Shown: positions 5,129-5,668 of the stretch, in pieces
Numbering within the stretch: the stretch's first letter is position 1
Layout: each line of letters starts with the position of its first letter
Assembly: GCA_003557825.1 (NCBI GenBank)
Contig: PWNM01000137.1
Span: 1-5,668, forward strand
Source: Candidatus Hydrogenedentota bacterium
GTDB lineage: Bacteria > Hydrogenedentota > Hydrogenedentia > Hydrogenedentales > SLHB01
Direction of reading: 5' to 3'
Length of the DNA stretch: 5,668 bases
Program-made: the position numbers and the translations under genes
The notes under the pieces: model-generated
Databases searched by the model: none
What the model was told of the DNA's origin: nothing
Seen by the model: only the letters and a program-made list of their open reading frames with translations

Positions 5129-5668
5129 ATGGACACAGACAACCAAGCGATCTCGATAGACGAAGTACAAGACCCCGAAATCGATGCATTACTGAATCTG
5201 TACGTGGAGCTTTTCCATGATCGTGAACCGCTGACGAGGTGCTTTGGTTTCAGCAAGGAACGCATGATTGCCTTCGCGCGCGCCTTGTATGCCGGGTCGC
5301 ATTCCAGTTCCCTATCGCAGGGGCTTTGCTGGGTGGCAAGAGACCGTGCAAAGGAAAATCAGGCCGTCGGATTTATCGTGTGCGACGACCTGGTCGCTGC
5401 CCACGCCCAAGAACCGCTGGAGGATCTGGCTGCTCAGGAAGCAGAAATGGTTTCGGCCGTCGGCGCTTTGATGGAGGAGATTCGCCGTCCCATAAAAGAG
5501 GCGCTCGCGCTTGGGGAAGGCGTTAACCTGCACGTGGCGGCCGTTGGCGTAGCGCCGGGGTACGAAGGCAAGGGTATTGCCAGGCGCCTGTTGCAGACTG
5601 CGCTTTCGACGGCCCGGGATCGCGGTTTCCAGTATGCGTTTTCGGAATGTACCAGCAACGCCTCGCGC
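5129..5668 (+). CDS. GNAT-family N-acetyltransferase, 3' end cut by the window
   Basis: The frame is open from the ATG at 5129 to the window edge: 180 codons with no stop. The acetyl-CoA-binding core is at 137-175: a strand VAAVGVAP, then the pyrophosphate-binding loop PGYEGKGIARRLL (143-155, the Q/RxxGxG/A motif with Gln/Arg replaced by Tyr or Glu), and a helix QTALSTARDRGFQYA. The strand FSECTSNASR at the cut end is typical of motif B. GNAT enzymes transfer an acetyl group from acetyl-CoA to an amine; the N-terminal substrate half does not identify the acceptor. An in-frame TAA at 5117-5119 excludes any earlier start. AGGAG at 5112-5116 is 12 bases from the ATG, a long spacing that may lower expression. 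It begins 24 bp after the attC GTT, the usual place for a cassette gene, and acetyltransferases are common cassette cargo. Confidence 0.85.
   Translation, partial: MDTDNQAISIDEVQDPEIDALLNLYVELFHDREPLTRCFGFSKERMIAFARALYAGSHSSSLSQGLCWVARDRAKENQAVGFIVCDDLVAAHAQEPLEDLAAQEAEMVSAVGALMEEIRRPIKEALALGEGVNLHVAAVGVAPGYEGKGIARRLLQTALSTARDRGFQYAFSECTSNASR

Overview
The window comes from a bacterial chromosome or chromosomal contig of mixed base composition. Hand counts give 44 G/C in 60 bases at 1381-1440, 22/60 at 2161-2220, 28/60 at 3781-3840 and 43/60 at 4501-4560. Shine-Dalgarno sites are purine-rich (AAGGA, AGGGAGGAG, AAGGGAG), and one gene starts with GTG. No gene pins the host to a phylum. The long two-domain ADP-ribosylglycohydrolase-like protein, the YcxB-like protein and the SGGGKTT-type small kinase all belong to widely spread families of free-living bacteria. 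The base composition and the attC-like element suggest that genes of different origin have been put together.

Left part (1-2127), minus strand: one large gene (52-2052) encodes an ADP-ribosylglycohydrolase-fold protein with a beta-rich C-terminal extension. Just past its stop, at the window edge, an AGGAGG on the minus strand predicts another co-directional gene starting immediately outside the window. Middle (2053-2466): a divergent, AT-richer intergenic region of about 400 bp holds a nested pair of inverted repeats (2148-2177) and a 9-bp hairpin (2244-2268). No gene in it can be supported.

Right part (2467-5668), plus strand: five short, mutually unrelated genes each have their own ribosome binding site. 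They are a Nudix hydrolase broken by one extra C in a C6 run (2467-2941), a two-helix YcxB-like membrane protein (2990-3556), a small P-loop kinase (3590-4162), a stand-alone di-iron metallo-beta-lactamase-fold protein of the ODP/flavodiiron type (4224-4949), and the first 180 codons of a GNAT acetyltransferase (5129 to the window end). The first three could be co-transcribed (gaps of 48 and 33 bp). A weak hairpin and a 15-bp palindrome lie before the metallo-beta-lactamase gene.

The most notable element lies between the last two genes. Positions 5052-5111 have the layout of an integron attC site (59-base element): RYYYAAC at the left, GCCGACGC and GCGCGGC as inner boxes with one extra-helical base, a 9-base spacer and GCGTT at the right. 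The acetyltransferase starts 24 bp after the GTT, as expected for a gene at the 5' end of a cassette. So this end of the window may be part of a gene-cassette array lacking a visible integrase (CALIN-like), with the metallo-beta-lactamase-fold gene ending one cassette and the acetyltransferase starting the next. Only one attC is convincing here, so the array itself is an inference. The genes do not form a recognisable pathway, which fits a cassette or accessory region better than a metabolic operon.
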